Below, in pieces: positions 1 through 9,364 of a DNA stretch of 64,000 nucleotides. The stretch's first letter is position 1. Each line of letters begins with the position of its first letter. The position numbers and the translations under genes were made by a program. Origin of the DNA: Gigaspora margarita (lineage: Eukaryota > Glomeromycota > Glomeromycetes > Diversisporales > Gigasporaceae); the NCBI GenBank assembly GCA_009809945.1, contig WTPW01000147.1, positions 74,394 through 138,393 of the forward strand, in the 5' to 3' direction. Under the pieces are notes generated by a model. The model did not search any database, was not told the DNA's origin, and saw nothing but the letters and a program-made list of their open reading frames with translations.

Positions 1-640
1 TTTTGCAAAATTTGATTTTGTTACAGACGGAATTGGCAATTTGCACTACAGAAAATCATCAGTCCTCCTTAGGATCAAAGAAGAGAACATAAAGATCTGC
101 AAATTCACTGCTATATAAGTTACAATACTTTGAATAATAGTGAATTTGCAAATTCTTATATTTTCTCTTTGATCTCAAGTAACTTGGGTTTTGATGAATT
201 AACTATTATTAGAATTAGAAAAACCTTCTTTAACTTTCAATTAGAGCAAAAAAAGACACTTTTTTTATTACTTTGATAGTCTTGCTAGTACTATATTCAT
301 AAGTTTATATATGAATAAACTCCTTCAATTGCAAATCCAATATCATCTTGCTGCGGAAAATGTGCTCAGATACAACCTGTTACACTAACTCCTATAGATA
401 TAAATCTACTAAATTAGAAAACTTTGTTAGCCCTATCAAAGACCAACTTTTAGATTCTTCCTACCTAAGCCACCAAATAGGATAATCTTATTCTAGAAGA
501 AACAAAAAAGAAAAAAAAAATAAAAGGAAAAACAAAAAATGAAGAAAATACTATCTCAACCTAAACAAGTAACCAAAATATAAAAATAAAAGGAGACAAA
601 GATAAAAAACAAAAGAAATAATAACAGAGCTGAAAAGTGT
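1..640. other. Intergenic AT-rich DNA with one inverted repeat
   Basis: I see no gene here. The only structure is an imperfect inverted repeat with arms at about 71-115 and 135-178; both carry a GATCAAAGA-type end and the string AAATTCACT. It is probably a small decayed MITE. The last 150 bases are A-rich simple sequence that leads into the retroposed insert at 647. Confidence 0.5.
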
Positions 641-646
641 ACTATT

Positions 647-970
647 TTTTTTTTTAAAGTGTCTGTCTTCGGGAACTGGGAATTTTTTATTCAAGATATT
701 AGGGCCGTTGGTATCCACTTAAGGGGATACTGACATTTGTTACAAAGACGAGAATACATCTAGCCACACGTACACTTTTAGTGTCTAATTTAAGTGGTCC
801 ACTCTAATGTTCCACACTAGCTACCATACCTGCAACCCAACTACGGAAATTGCCTATTTAAACCCTCTGGTCCCTGTTTCACCTGCCATCTCATCTTGTA
901 TCACTAGCACAGCCACTAGCTTCTAAACCTGGAGTTTGTACCGGATACTAATTACCACCCTTAGGACTAA
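647..970 (-). mobile_element. Retroposed insert with poly(A) tail and 16-bp target duplication
   Basis: The 16-mer TGAAAAGTGTACTATT occurs at 631-646 and again at 971-986, exactly bracketing a 324-bp block. On the minus strand the block ends in a run of A (T run from 647 on the plus strand), with an AATAAA about 40 nt before the tail. This is the signature of LINE-type target-primed insertion. The body is clearly more GC-rich than its surroundings. I find no reading frame and no convincing pol III A/B boxes, so it may be an unclassified SINE, a 5'-truncated LINE end or a retrocopied RNA fragment. The perfect duplication suggests a fairly young insertion. Confidence 0.8.
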
Positions 971-1216
971 TGAAAAGTGTACTATTAAATCTGTACAAGA
1001 TCATAAAATTATATAATACATTAAATGAATAAATTTCTACTCTAAATCCATTTATATATTATATATAAAATAGAACACAGGCATAAAAAACCCTAAACAA
1101 CGTAGAGAACTATATGCCTAAAAGAACCTTCTTAAAAGATTTAGTGTAGGTTTTCCTTAAACTTGCTCATATATCATTCATTGTTTATCTCACAGGACAC
1201 AAAACTTACTCATAAC

Positions 1217-1445
1217 CAGTGTTTAAAATTCAAATTTGGATTTATGTTCTCAAAAAGAACATTTTTAATTTCTTAATGTTCTCAGTAAAATTTTAATGTT
1301 CTTCATATAGGAAAATTAAAATTTTTTTAATATTAAAAGAATTTTTTGAATGTTCTCAAATAGAGAACATATTTTAATAATTTATGTTCTCAAAAATTGT
1401 ATAATGTTCTTTGAGAACACTAAGAACATTAAATTTTAAACACTG
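1217..1445. mobile_element. hAT-type MITE with 8-bp target duplication
   Basis: The element starts CAGTGTTTAAAATT and ends with its reverse complement AATTTTAAACACTG. It is flanked by perfect 8-bp direct repeats CTCATAAC (1209-1216 and 1446-1453). An 8-bp duplication and a CAGNG-type terminus are hallmarks of hAT elements. The 229-bp interior repeats ATGTTCTC and its complement many times and codes for nothing. It is a non-autonomous element; no hAT transposase is in the window. Confidence 0.85.
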
Positions 1446-1453
1446 CTCATAAC

Positions 1454-2493
1454 ATCATTCCAATTAGGTAGGCACATTTCCAAAAAGAACAGAGTAATTA
1501 TTGCTGATCTTTTGGAGAGTAAGCTAGGATTCCCACTTTTTAGTAAAATTTCAAAAAACAAAAGAGGCAAAAAACCTTACTGAAAACAAATTTAAAAGAG
1601 GGTGTAGAAAGATAAACCTTATTTTTTGTTGTTCTCTACTGTTTTGACACAAGTAACTCCATCGACAAAGACTGTTTTTGTCTTCACCAAAATTTCTTGT
1701 ACAAGAGCACTATCTCCTGCTAGTTATCTTGTAAAATGATGCTTTTGGCTTGCATGCTAAATATAAAAGAGGAGTCCTCTGGGACAGATTAACCTTCTTT
1801 AAGAACTATAAACTTGTATTATCCTACTATACAACAAGTATAGACAATGCTCTAACAAAAACTTTTTGTTTTTCTTTATCAGAAATTTGGTCCAGATGAT
1901 TGTTAGAAAGAGATTTTTAAAAAGAAGACTTTACTTTATAGCATCTTTTATATTTTTAAAGGTTATTTTAACCAATTATATTAATATATAGAGTGAGTTA
2001 TGCATTTGACTTAAAGAACATAGTAAAGAATTAATAAACTTTAGTAAAAGATTTTTAATTTTCTGCTTAACTTTAAGAAATAAAACTTTAAACAAAAGAG
2101 TATTAAATATCTAAGAATATATATTTAAAATTTAAAAAGACTTTTATATATATATTTTCAAATAAATTCAATTTAAATAATTTTTTTTATAAATTTACAA
2201 TTAAAATTAGATAAATCAACTCATTTAATCTATAAGTCAAAATTTCTAAGCTATTACATATGGACATAACAGGACCCCAAATAATTTATATGAGATTATA
2301 TTTGAGCATCATAGTAAAAATTTTTTTGTTAGTAGTTTAGTTTGGTATATATCAGCTAAATTTCAAACATCAGGTAGCAAGTTTGGAATTGGTTAACTTT
2401 TTTTAAAATATAACATTTCAAAAAAATTTTTTTCAAACTAACACTCTCTAAGAAAAAGACAGAACTGTTGCTCTCTAAAAAAGAAAAAAAAAA
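1454..2493. other. Intergenic AT-rich DNA, no gene seen
   Basis: About 1 kb of low-complexity AT-rich sequence up to the assembly gap. I find no open frame of note, no paired ends and no RNA gene. Confidence 0.4.
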
Positions 2494-3050
2494 NNNNNNN
2501 NNNNNNNNNNNNNNNNNNNNNNNNNNNNNNNNNNNNNNNNNNNNNNNNNNNNNNNNNNNNNNNNNNNNNNNNNNNNNNNNNNNNNNNNNNNNNNNNNNNN
2601 NNNNNNNNNNNNNNNNNNNNNNNNNNNNNNNNNNNNNNNNNNNNNNNNNNNNNNNNNNNNNNNNNNNNNNNNNNNNNNNNNNNNNNNNNNNNNNNNNNNN
2701 NNNNNNNNNNNNNNNNNNNNNNNNNNNNNNNNNNNNNNNNNNNNNNNNNNNNNNNNNNNNNNNNNNNNNNNNNNNNNNNNNNNNNNNNNNNNNNNNNNNN
2801 NNNNNNNNNNNNNNNNNNNNNNNNNNNNNNNNNNNNNNNNNNNNNNNNNNNNNNNNNNNNNNNNNNNNNNNNNNNNNNNNNNNNNNNNNNNNNNNNNNNN
2901 NNNNNNNNNNNNNNNNNNNNNNNNNNNNNNNNNNNNNNNNNNNNNNNNNNNNNNNNNNNNNNNNNNNNNNNNNNNNNNNNNNNNNNNNNNNNNNNNNNNN
3001 NNNNNNNNNNNNNNNNNNNNNNNNNNNNNNNNNNNNNNNNNNNNNNNNNN
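2494..3050. other. Assembly gap (run of N)
   Basis: All bases are N. Open frames crossing the gap are artefacts. The sequence on its right belongs to the TTAA foldback family, so the gap probably covers the left arm and middle of that palindromic element. Confidence 0.95.
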
Positions 3051-3309
3051 AAGCACGCCACATTTCGCCTATAGCAATTTTCATATGTAATCTCCGTCAC
3101 GGATTTTTTATATAGTCGGCCAATCGTTTTTCGACGATAACTAGCCATCCACTGGGCCGATTTGGATGATCTAACCACCGTTAGATGCGTCTCGATGAGC
3201 TCTACAACTTTCAATTAGTGGACATGTATCGTTAACTTAGTAAGAAAAAATGTTTTAGATGGAAGACGCCATATTTCGCCTTTTCTCCAGTTGACAGGCT
3301 GATTATCAA
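3051..3309 (-). mobile_element. Right part of a TTAA-flanked foldback element
   Basis: This copy matches the right arm of the element at 23506-24746 closely. It ends CTCCAGTTGACAGGCTGATTATCAA followed by TTAA (3310-3313). It also shows the conserved core on the complementary strand: GTAGAGCTC, then a TCTAAC-GGTGGTTAGATC block, then CCCAGTGGAT. The first about 70 bases after the gap are not present in the other copy's sequenced arms and so show part of the interior. The left end lies in the gap or is missing. Confidence 0.7.
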
Positions 3310-3817
3310 TTAATTAATTAAACTATTTTTACTACTGTAAATTACTAAATACAGATAACAAAACTCTTTCTGATGATCCCTCGCACCAAAAATTTCAAGA
3401 TGACTGACCTATAAAAACTTTATATTTAACACATAAAATAATAAATTGACTCTACCAAATAAAGCCTACAGTGAGCGCACTTGTTGTTTAGAGGTAAAGT
3501 TCATAGACTATCTACTAACAAGCTTAGAGTTTATCACTTACCATTAGGGTTCCGAAGTTTGATCTGGGTTTGATTTGAGTTTGATCAAACCCCAAATCAA
3601 ACCAAATTCAAACTATAAATTTTATAAAGTTTGAAATCAAACCAAACTCAAATAAAAAATAATCAAACCCAAACCAAACCCAAATTTTATACAAAGTTTG
3701 ATTTGAGTTTGATTTGAAGTTTGCAAACTAGTTTGAGTTTGAATAATATAAAATATTTTTAAATTTTAAACAAGTTTCTTAATTCTTACTTTGTATTTAA
3801 GTAAACTTGTTTAAAAT

Positions 3818-4332
3818 ATCCATATTTTTCTGAAATAAGCTACCTTTTTTGAATGATTTTGGACACTAAAAATCTAATATAATCAATTTTTGGTCAGTCG
3901 GCAATAGTTGTTACATAGTAAAGTCTAAATATTACTATATAAATCAATTATTAGCGCTTAAGTAGACTTGTTTGGAAGACTCAACTATATATATACAAAA
4001 GTTTCATCAAAATAGGAGTACTTTTTATTATTTGACTTTTATTTTGTTAATAAAATTTTAATCGCTTCGTTGAATGTAAAAATTAAAAACCAATTAATAA
4101 AAAGTTCTCCAATTTTTTGTAAATTTCAGAGAATACGTATTTTGCTCTTCTAAATAAATTTACTTAAGCGACTTTAATCGATTTACTTAGTAAAATTTGG
4201 ACTTTATTATATAGCAACTTTCATCGATCATGGGGTAGCTTATTTTCAGGTCAAAGATGTTTTTGCGTTTTTTAACCAACAGAAGGGTGTAGTTTATTTT
4301 TGGAAGTGGCTTATTTTTGGCAATATACAGTA
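3818..4332. mobile_element. AAGCTACC palindromic element, copy 1
   Basis: The left end reads CTGAAATAAGCTACC. The right end reads GGTAG/GTGGCTTATTTTTGG followed by CAATATACAGTA, its rough reverse complement. The inside is one long imperfect hairpin centred near 4055, with arms TAGTAAAGTCTAAATATTAC... and ...GTAAAATTTGGACTTTA. The stretch ACTTTTTATTATTTGACTTTT in the hairpin recurs in at least six more copies across the window. No reading frame. It stands directly beside a second copy in the same orientation. Confidence 0.65.
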
Positions 4333-4339
4333 TTTATAT

Positions 4340-5442
4340 TACTGCATGCTTCTGAAAATAAGCTACCTTTTTTGGACGATTTTGGATACAAAAAATCTGG
4401 AGTTGCTTATTTTTGGATAAAATTGATTTTTGTCAACCACCAATAGTAGCTACATAGTAAAGTCTAAATTCTACTATATAAATCTATTATTTACGCTTAA
4501 TTGATGATCTGCCACAAATCGATAGTGTGTTCATAGTATAACGTGATGCAAATCACTATGTAAATCATATAATATAGGAATATTTTTGGCAACCTAAGGA
4601 AAACTTAGAAAACTTTTTTTTCTTATTAAGTTAATAAGTCATGTCTACTAAGTGAAAATTGTAGAGCTCTTCGAGACGAGTCTAATAGTAGTTAGATCAT
4701 CGAAATCGGGCCAGTAGTTGATGAGATATCTTCAAAAAACTATTGGTCGACTATATAAAATTTCGTGTAAACAAACCTATTGTTTACATATAGTCAGCCA
4801 ATCATTTTTCGAAGGTATCTCATCATCTAATAGTCCGATTTCAATGATCTAACTACCATTAGACTCGTCTCGATGTGCTCTACAATTTTCACTTAGTAGA
4901 CATGATTCATTGACTTAGTAAAAAAAAGGTTTACTTTGGGTGGGCAAAAAAATTCCTACATTTTAGGATTTACATATCAACAAATAGTAAGGATCTGTGT
5001 CACGTTATACTATAATCACACTATTGATTTGTGGCGGATCATCAATTAAGTAAACTTATTTGGGAGTGCATACTATATCTATTCTGAAAGTTTCATCAAA
5101 ATATGTGTACTTTTTATTATTTGACTTTTAGTTTTTACATTCAACGAATATATTTTGTTATTAAAATTTTAATCTCTCTATTGAGCATAAATATTAAATT
5201 CCAATTAATAAAAATTTCTTCAATTTTGTTGTAAATTTTATAGTATATGTATTTGATCTTTTGAATAAGTTTACTTAAGCAACTTTAATCGATTTGCTTA
5301 GTAAAATTTGGACTTTACTATATAGAAACTTTATTGATCATAGTTAATTTATTTTCAGGTCAAAGGCATTTTTGCATTTCTTGACCAAAAGAGAGGAGGT
5401 TGTTTATTTTTGGAGGTAGCTTATTTTTGGCAATGTACAGTA
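4340..5442. mobile_element. AAGCTACC palindromic element, copy 2, split by a foldback insertion
   Basis: It begins TACTGCATGCTTCTGAAAAT then AAGCTACC, and ends GGTAGCTTATTTTTGG then CAATGTACAGTA. Sequence on the two sides of the insert at 4501-5045 joins into the same hairpin as copy 1: ACGCTTAA before the insert and TTAAGTAAACTTATTTGGGA after it match the unbroken GCGCTTAAGTAGACTTGTTT of copy 1. Without the insert the element is about 555 bp, much like copy 1. Confidence 0.7.
4501..5045. mobile_element. TTAA-flanked foldback element, intact and nested
   Basis: TTAA stands on both sides (4497-4500 and 5046-5049). The ends are inverted: TTGATGATCTGCCACAAATC against GATTTGTGGCGGATCATCAA. Nearly the whole 545 bp folds back on itself around about 4777. 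Each arm carries the family core: GTAGAGCTC, CGAGACGAGTCTAATAGTAG, TTAGATCATCGAAATCGG, CCAGTAG. TTAA duplication is typical of piggyBac, but the TIR and long-hairpin form are not those of a standard piggyBac MITE. The uninterrupted site is preserved in the neighbouring copy at 3818-4332. Confidence 0.85.
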
Positions 5443-5642
5443 TTCAAACTCAAACTAGTTTGCAAACTTCAAACTCAAACCCAAATCAAACTCAAATTTA
5501 ACTAAAAAGTTTGCTTCAAATCAAACTCAAATATTTTTTTAATGGTAGTTTGAGTTTGGGTTTGATTTGAAATCAAATCAAACTCAAACTTGGCCTAAAG
5601 TTTGATTTGATCTGGGTTTGTAGGAACTCTACTTACTGTTAT

Positions 5643-6349
5643 TAGACCTCTTGTTTGGCACTATTGAGCAAAGAAGTAGTGGGCATTAACCTAGAGTTTA
5701 GTTTTGTGATGTGTTATTATGATGAGCATAACTCCTACTAATACTTTTATATTTGGTACTTATCTCTGGCCCTTTTCTTGTTGCTTTTTGGAATTTTTGA
5801 AATTTCACCAAAAAGTGGAGAATCTGGCTTACTCCCTCTAAAAGATCAGTAGTGTTTACATTTCTGAATTGGGATAATTCCTACCAAATTGGATCAAGTC
5901 ACAAGGGCATTCTGTATTTGTCTAAAACAAACAATAAATAGCACTTGGACATGTAAAAACTGAACTAAAATAAAATTTCTTCCAACACATCCTGACACCT
6001 GTGTAGTTTTAGTTTTAGTATATTGCCTTTCTATTGCTTATTCTCTATATGTAAATATAGTACTTTGGTAAAGCTAAATACTTTATGCAGTTTATATAAT
6101 TTTTAAACTAGTTCTTATGAAGGATGTCAATTTTATTTTTTTTTCTTTTGTTTTTGTTTTGTCTATTCTCATTTTATATTTGATTGTAGTTGGATTTTGT
6201 GTAGGTTTTTGTAGTATTATCTCTTTTTATATTTCCTTTTTTCTAAGATATTTATTGTTTGTATGGGCTTGGATTTAATATTCCTTGTCCTAGAGGCTAG
6301 ATAAGGAAGAACAAGAGAAAGTTTGTAATGTTAATAAGCTATTCTGAAA
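5643..6349. other. Intergenic DNA, no gene seen
   Basis: Moderately AT-rich, with T-rich stretches near 6120-6240. No long frame, no RNA gene and no paired ends detected. Confidence 0.4.
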
Positions 6350-6476
6350 TGTTAGGAGAAGAAAGAAGATAGGAAGACATTCACAAGCTTGTCGTAGAAA
6401 GGAAAACTCCTTTTTATTCTGGCTTTAAGTAGCTAGACAAGCTATCTATTCCTATACCAATTTGGTATCAGAGTAG
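6350..6476 (+). mobile_element. Possible LTR end and initiator-Met primer site (remnant)
   Basis: TGGTATCAGAG at 6463-6473 is the usual minus-strand primer site complementary to the 3' end of initiator tRNA-Met in many copia-type elements. It stands three bases after a CCA end (6457-6459), as expected just inside a left LTR. A TGTTAGGAG at 6350 could be the LTR start, giving a very short LTR of about 110 bp. No gag-pol and no second LTR follow, so this is at best a solo or truncated remnant, or a TRIM-like element. Confidence 0.4.
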
Positions 6477-6639
6477 TGCAGCAGGCCGCACTTATGTATC
6501 TGGTACTTAGGTATTAACTAAGATGGCAGAATGATGCTAAACTTAAGTATTAATTAGAGTTATATAGGTACATTAGTAAATGCAAACAGATTAATAAAGT
6601 ATTAGTATGGCTGCTTAAGTTGAAAAAAAAAACACTAGA

Positions 6640-6892
6640 TACAAGACCTTTTATAATAGTAGATCTACTATATAGTATACCAAGATACAAATCAAAGAAT
6701 CTGTATTAATCAAATCTAGATTTTTTCAAATATCCAGTCTGCTTATTATAAATACAAACTGTGCATACTCTTCAAAGTTTGCTTTTTGGTAACATGAACT
6801 CTTGGCTACATACCAGACCCAGAGGCTATTATAGGTTTTAAATTGGTGGAATATAAGAGATCTGGTCTTGTATCCAGCAATTTATAGTAGTT
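6640..6892. mobile_element. MITE family T, copy 1
   Basis: The ends are inverted: TAGATACAAGACC at the left and GGTCTTGTATCCAG at the right. An internal TAGTAGATCTACTATATAGT and the right-hand block AATTGGTGGAATATAAGAGA are shared with the copy at 62085-62350. Non-coding. Confidence 0.6.
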
Positions 6893-7124
6893 AAAAATTA
6901 AATTTCTATTTATTTAAATATATAAAAATATTTTAAAGTAAAATAATCTTAATGCTCACTAGTGGTGAATTTTACTAACCCAATTAGAATTAAAAATCAT
7001 ATAATATGCAAAACAATTTTGTATAACAAAAATAAGAAATTTTTAAAAAATACCTTCTAACTAAAAATTTTCTTTATAAAACTACTATTTTTTATAAAAT
7101 TTTAATATATAATATATCTTTTTT

Positions 7125-7745
7125 TAAAGAAGTTTGCTATTTATTACCACTAGTGATCATTACTAGTGATCAATTTACCAATTAAAATTCAGAATCAGGT
7201 GTAATATATAGATCAATTTTTGTATAACAAAACAAAAAATTTTTTAAAAAATTGCTAAAATTGCTTCTAATCTAAAATTTTGTCTATGAAACTTCTTTTT
7301 TTTATGCAAAAAAAATTCTTTGCTAAATTTTACTACATATAAAGCCCTATTCTAATCTCCAATCTTTACTCTTTCCTATAGATGCCACTAAAATTAATTT
7401 TTGAAAAATGACTATTTCGGGTTTTGTAAAATAAATTAAAATTTTTTATAAGAAAGAGCAAATAAAATTTATATATTTATGTTCCTTATAATTTCATCTA
7501 TTTAAAAAAAAAATCAAAAAATTTTGGTTTGTAAGTAAAATAGATCAAAAACAATTTTAGAAAAATTTTTTAATTTTGGGTTCTGAAACCCAAAATAATT
7601 TCGTCATCATGTATGCCCTTATCCTAATATTAAAAAGATTTAATTTTTATTTCATACAAACTGATTATTTTTTATTTTGTTTTATGCATTGTAGATTACT
7701 AGTAATGATCACTACTAGTGATAAGTAGTAATTTTCTTTTCTAAA
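7125..7745. mobile_element. Non-autonomous TIR element with ACTAGTGATCA ends
   Basis: The left end near 7140 reads ATTACCACTAGTGATCATTA. The right end near 7690-7730 reads ATGATCACTACTAGTGATAA, its inverse. The interior contains AAAATTTTGTCTATGAAACT, also found inside the element at 60764-61092, so the two families share internal sequence. There is no reading frame. Confidence 0.55.
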
Positions 7746-7910
7746 TATAATATTAACTTAAACTTTTATTCTAATAATAAGAAATATAGTATTAATTGGT
7801 TTTGCTATATATAATTATACAAAAATAATTACCAGTAAATTTTACTACTAGTAAATGCTAAATTAATTTTTTAAAGTATTATATTTGCTAATTTTAAAAT
7901 TATATAATTA

Positions 7911-7975
7911 CAGTCACCTCTCTTTAATCTGGCCCTTTATACACTGAACTCTTGATAATCTGAACTAAAACCTTC
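7911..7975 (+). mobile_element. Single pogo-type terminal repeat
   Basis: CAGTCACCTCTCTTTAATCT after TA resembles the ends of the complete pogo-type MITEs at 61242 and 61719. I find no matching right end nearby, so this is probably a truncated or decayed copy. Confidence 0.35.
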
Positions 7976-8286
7976 AGAACAAATAATTTATATTTATTTA
8001 CTTTGAATATACCAAATTCATATAATAAATATTATAAACCAAATCTGAACACAAATTAATCAGTATATATAATATTTTATTTAAGCAAATTTATTTTGTA
8101 TTATGAATAAAATTTATTTTAAATAATTAATTAAAACAATACAAAAAAAGAATAGCTTATTTAATACTAATATCTGATAATTTTAAACTAAAAGATAACT
8201 GTCAACTATTATTTTTAAGGAATATAGACTTCTAAAATTCTAATTCTTAAAATGTTTTGTAATACACAAACTAACTCTGAGATACT

Positions 8287-8507
8287 CAGCTAGAGATGCA
8301 ATTTGTTATCTCTTTTTCTATTTAAATTTAATAGATAATTTTGATATAAAATTAAACTTGCAAATATCCAGATTACATCTCTATTATCTTGATCATAAGA
8401 ATGTAATCTGGATATTTGCTAGTTTAATTTTATAACAAAATTATTATAAAGAATTTGGTTATCAGATATTGGTTAAATTTTAAATAGAAAACCAAATAAT
8501 GGATTGC
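8287..8507. mobile_element. Palindromic MITE
   Basis: The outer ends AGATGCAAT and ATTGCATCT are inverted. Inner arms at about 8345-8385 and 8410-8452 (GCAAATATCCAGATTACAT and ATGTAATCTGGATATTTGC) pair almost perfectly. No coding potential. Confidence 0.65.
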
Positions 8508-9077
8508 ATCTTATTTGATTATTTTTAAGTTATAATTATACAATCACAAAATTATACTAAAAAAATAAAAACTTCTATATGCTTATTGGACTTAAATTAT
8601 TTCTAACTAATTATATTCTCTTTGCATTAGAATAAATAATTATTAATTTGCTATTCAAGTAAATAAAAGGTTTACCTTAATAACTTTTTATAGATTGCTA
8701 AGCTGCCAATAAATTTTATTCAAATTGGAATCTTTAGACTAATAATCAAGAAGTGGGCACTGTTCAATAAAAAGAAGAAAATTTTTTTTATTCTAGTTAT
8801 TCTGATTAGATTTAAAGAGATTTCTTCTTTAATTAAACAGTGTTCAAATTGCTTACTACTAATATCTTAAATTAGTACAACTGGCATCTGAAAATAAATT
8901 CCATTTTGAATTAATTTTCAATTTTTCATTAGCGGCTTGCAATAAACCTATTTGCAAATTGAAGAACCAAATAAAAATATTTTGAATTTGTAAGTAGAAT
9001 TTTAGTTTTCTTTAATACAAGTTGAGGACATTTTATTCTAATTGATATTAATTTATCAATATAATGCAATTACTATA

Positions 9078-9236
9078 TATTCTCTAAAATAAGCTACTCC
9101 AAAAATAAGCTACCTCTTGGTTTTGAGCAAAAAACCTAAAAAGCTCTAATATCTGAAAATAAGTTACCTCATGTTTTCAAGCTAAAAACAATAGTAATTT
9201 TTTTATTTTAAAAATAAGCTACCTCTCAAATCCATG
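9078..9236. repeat. AAAATAAGCTACC direct repeats
   Basis: Four copies of AAAATAAGCTACC or AAAATAAGTTACC lie within 150 bp, the same motif that ends the palindromic elements at 3.8-5.4 kb. This is probably a deleted member of that family that keeps only its end repeats. Confidence 0.55.
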
Positions 9237-9290
9237 TAGCATATCAGTAATTATACAATCTAATTTTATATCGCTATACTATTAGTGATA

Positions 9291-9364
9291 AACAAGTTTC
9301 TAGCAACTTTTTATTTTCTTGGTATACTGGAAAAATAACAAGTGTTACTAGAAACTTGTTTTTT
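9291..9364. repeat. Short inverted repeat beside the Helitron
   Basis: ACAAGTTTCTAGCAAC and its inverse GTTACTAGAAACTTGT enclose about 40 bases. It ends about 25 bp before the Helitron start and may be a small foldback element or a remnant. Confidence 0.5.

Larger units (their letters stand above)
3546..5630. mobile_element. Hairpin-array element, copy 1: CpG-depleted heads with nested inserts
   Basis: Both ends (about 3546-3745 and 5443-5630) are built from GTTTGA/TCAAAC repeats in opposite orientation. They line up with the GC-rich heads of the elements at 43.3 and 52.0 kb once C-to-T and G-to-A changes are allowed: for example GAAGTTTGCAAACTAG here against GAAGTTTGCGAACCAG there, and the terminal TAGGAACTCT against TAGGAGCACT. 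The hairpin array of the other copies is reduced to one remnant (AAACAAGTTTC and GTAAACTTGTTT, about 3763-3813). Two tandem palindromic elements fill the middle. It has no coding potential. Confidence 0.7.

Noticed and set aside
2356-3214. Several open frames of 190-260 codons on both strands
   Set aside because: They consist almost entirely of N from the assembly gap.
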